Assembly (NCBI GenBank): GCA_910589195.1
Contig: CAJUTC010000085.1
Span: 1-6,051, forward strand
DNA length: 6,051 bases
From: an uncultured Lachnospiraceae bacterium
GTDB taxonomy: Bacteria > Bacillota > Clostridia > Lachnospirales > Lachnospiraceae
Direction: 5' to 3'
The position numbers and the translations under genes were made by a program. The notes beneath the pieces are model-generated. The model worked only from the letters and a program-made list of their open reading frames with translations. It was not told the DNA's origin and did not search any database. Shown piece by piece: positions 5,253-6,051 of this stretch. Position 1 is the first letter of the stretch. Each line of letters starts with the position of its first letter.

Positions 5253-6051
5253 ATGTTTCCAAAAAATTTTGTATGGGGTGTGGCTACCAGCGCTTATCAG
5301 ATCGAGGGGGCAGCTTCAGAGGATGGAAAAGGGATGCATATCTGGGATGTGTTTACCAAAGAACCTGGAAAAATTTTTGAAGGCCATACCGGAGATGTGG
5401 CTTGCGACCATTACCATCGTTACCAGGAAGACGTGGCTATTATGAAGGAAATGGGGATTAAGGCGTATCGGTTTTCCATTGACTGGTCCCGGATCCTTCC
5501 GGAAGGTAAAGGGAAGATAAATGAAAAAGGGATCGAATTTTACAACAATTTGATTGACGCGTTAATAGAAGCCGGAATCCAGCCCTACATAACCTTATAT
5601 CACTGGGAGCTCCCCTATGAACTGTATAAAAGGGGCGGCTGGATGAACCAGGACGTTGTGGAATGGTTTGGGGATTATGCCGCATTGGCTGCGGAGAAAT
5701 TCAGCGACAGGGTAACACATTTCATCACGTTTAATGAGCCTCAATGCTTTATCGGCCTTGGGTTTTTACAAGGGGAACATGCCCCGGGGATAAAAGCGCC
5801 TATAAGAGATACATTCATAATGGCGCATAATGTGCTAAAGGCTCACGGAAGGGCGGTGCAAAGGCTGCGTGAGAAGGCAAAGCAGACCGTGCAAATCGGA
5901 ATTGCCCCTACTTCCAATGTCAGCTATCCACAGACGGACAGGCCAGAAGATATTAAAGCGGCCAAGGAGCTGTTGTTTGGGATGCCAAAGCTGGAAAACT
6001 GGGGATTTAATGTGGCCTGGTGGTCGGATCCGGTAGTGTTAGGGCACTATC
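5253..6051 (+). CDS. GH1 beta-glucosidase / 6-phospho-beta-glucosidase, 3' end missing
   Basis: The frame starts ATG TTT CCA and stays open to the window end, giving 266 residues of a family that is usually 440-480 long. The N-terminal GH1 signature FVWGVATSAYQIEGA (6-20) carries the substrate-binding Gln16. YRFSIDWSRILPEG follows, then YHWELPYEL with His117 (Glu in place of the more usual Asp of HWDLP), then TFNEP with the acid/base Glu162. The nucleophile Glu of the (T/I)ENG motif lies beyond the window. The enzyme is a retaining TIM-barrel hydrolase of beta-glucosides, and without a signal peptide it is cytoplasmic. The C-terminal residues that separate plain from phospho-glycosidases are not visible, and no PTS gene is in view. 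AGGAAAGGGGG (5234-5244) sits 8 nt before the ATG and decides the start. An ATG at 5245 is out of frame and ignored. Confidence 0.94.
   Translation, partial: MFPKNFVWGVATSAYQIEGAASEDGKGMHIWDVFTKEPGKIFEGHTGDVACDHYHRYQEDVAIMKEMGIKAYRFSIDWSRILPEGKGKINEKGIEFYNNLIDALIEAGIQPYITLYHWELPYELYKRGGWMNQDVVEWFGDYAALAAEKFSDRVTHFITFNEPQCFIGLGFLQGEHAPGIKAPIRDTFIMAHNVLKAHGRAVQRLREKAKQTVQIGIAPTSNVSYPQTDRPEDIKAAKELLFGMPKLENWGFNVAWWSDPVVLGHY

Noticed and set aside
5245..5445. 66-codon frame at the start of the GH1 gene
   Set aside because: It is a shifted frame of the GH1 coding sequence, whose true frame begins at 5253 and shows GH1 motifs.

Overview
The window looks like chromosomal DNA of an anaerobic Firmicute of the Lachnospiraceae / Clostridium cluster XIVa type. 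This rests on moderate GC in genes with AT-rich gaps, strong purine-rich Shine-Dalgarno sites, and a large cytoplasmic transglutaminase-fold protein of a kind I associate with that group. The genus cannot be fixed from sequence alone.

Bases 1-1550 hold no intact protein gene. They start with a strong intrinsic terminator (1-59) ending a transcript from outside the window. Next comes a heavily self-complementary stretch (about 182-453) that ends in its own terminator-like hairpin. I read it as a structured non-coding RNA, possibly of the raiA type, but that name is unconfirmed. A second orphan terminator (725-771) follows in DNA without a gene. On the minus strand, 949-1291 is a broken HxlR-family regulator with at least three lesions, although its promoter and ribosome binding site still look intact. 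Beside it lies an unidentified 46-codon remnant on the plus strand.

Bases 1462-5073 look like a transcription unit: a good promoter, cutC (1552-2313), then an 866-residue protein (2473-5073). That protein has a transglutaminase-type core with the catalytic Cys and His in place, a second core-like copy that has lost both, two beta-sandwich-like segments and a thioredoxin-like C-terminus without CxxC. No terminator separates it from the next gene. A new promoter (5095-5123) and a leader of about 130 nt precede a GH1 beta-glucosidase-type gene (5253 onward), which runs off the window end.

The three intact genes are probably cytoplasmic and co-oriented. The GH1 enzyme would split beta-glycosides or phospho-beta-glycosides. 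The role of the large protein is not known, and CutC's true biochemical role is also unsettled. A joint role in handling a glycoconjugate is a hypothesis only. The coding half also carries the 8-mer GGATCCGG, or its complement, at eight loci and in three reading frames, far above chance.
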